From assembly GCA_036375215.1 (NCBI GenBank), contig DASUSH010000079.1:1-5172 (forward strand): DNA of 5,172 nt, read 5' to 3'. The DNA comes from DASUSH01 sp036375215. GTDB taxonomy: Bacteria; Actinomycetota; Thermoleophilia; Solirubrobacterales; 70-9. Position numbers and translations under genes: made by a program. Shown here piece by piece: positions 5,137 through 5,172 of the stretch. Below the pieces are notes generated by a model. It saw only the letters and a list, made by a program, of their open reading frames with translations. It was not told where the DNA came from and did not search any database. How positions within the stretch are numbered: the first letter of the stretch is position 1; every line of letters begins with the position of its first letter.

Positions 5137-5172
5137 GGAACGACTGACTTTCGACGACGCGCAGATCCTCCG

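Noticed and set aside
4332..5147. 271-residue plus-strand frame opposite the hydratase
   Set aside because: The antisense strand encodes a clear crotonase with both catalytic glutamates; the plus-strand product resembles nothing.
5135..5172. Possible start of a divergent plus-strand gene (TTG at 5135, reading ...LTFDDAQILR)
   Set aside because: Only 12 residues are visible before the window ends, the start codon would overlap the hydratase Shine-Dalgarno, and there is no SD for it; codon use is compatible but the evidence is too thin.
1..5172. Search for CRISPR arrays, insertion sequences, integrases, complete tRNA or rRNA genes, or a toxin-antitoxin pair
   Set aside because: No regularly spaced repeats, transposase or integrase motifs, or full tRNA/rRNA folds were seen. 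The NYN nuclease could suggest a toxin, but it matches the YacP/Rae1 housekeeping type and has no antitoxin-like neighbour.

Overview
The window is very GC-rich DNA with near-saturated G/C at third codon positions and several GTG starts. Together with the leaderless-promoter style and the protein set, this suggests a high-GC actinobacterium. My best guess is the Thermoleophilia/Solirubrobacterales group, but that placement is inference from style and not from a marker gene.

Left part, plus strand (1-1873): the 3' end of a TPR-containing protein with an acidic Ala/Pro-rich linker, possibly the tail of a larger sensor or kinase-type protein. It is followed by a small PRC-barrel protein, an uncharacterised helical protein, and a stand-alone NYN/PIN-like nuclease of the YacP/Rae1 type. 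These four lie head to tail with short gaps. The PRC-barrel and nuclease genes each have a -10-like hexamer in front, so they need not form one operon.

Middle (1874-2770): an intergenic stretch carries a run of G-tracts on the plus strand. Read on the minus strand, the same stretch is a candidate 46-residue proline-rich micro-protein. Next is a plus-strand GNAT acetyltransferase starting directly behind a TAGGCT hexamer, then a 169-base gap holding what looks like the remains of a PQQ-type beta-propeller gene on the minus strand.

Right part, minus strand (2771-5126): a crotonase-fold enoyl-CoA hydratase is upstream in transcription. It is followed by two near-identical hairpins and then a CoA-acylating methylmalonate-semialdehyde dehydrogenase (mmsA type). 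Together these fit branched-chain amino acid (valine) or related acyl-CoA catabolism. The hydratase has a strong Shine-Dalgarno; the dehydrogenase appears leaderless with its own promoter, so the two may be transcribed separately despite being adjacent.

The most notable non-coding patterns are a recurring TANNNT hexamer 6-7 bases before start codons, the tandem hairpin pair, the eroded propeller fragment, and the proline-rich/G-tract segment. I see no clear new defence or mobile system; the genes are mostly ordinary chromosomal ones.
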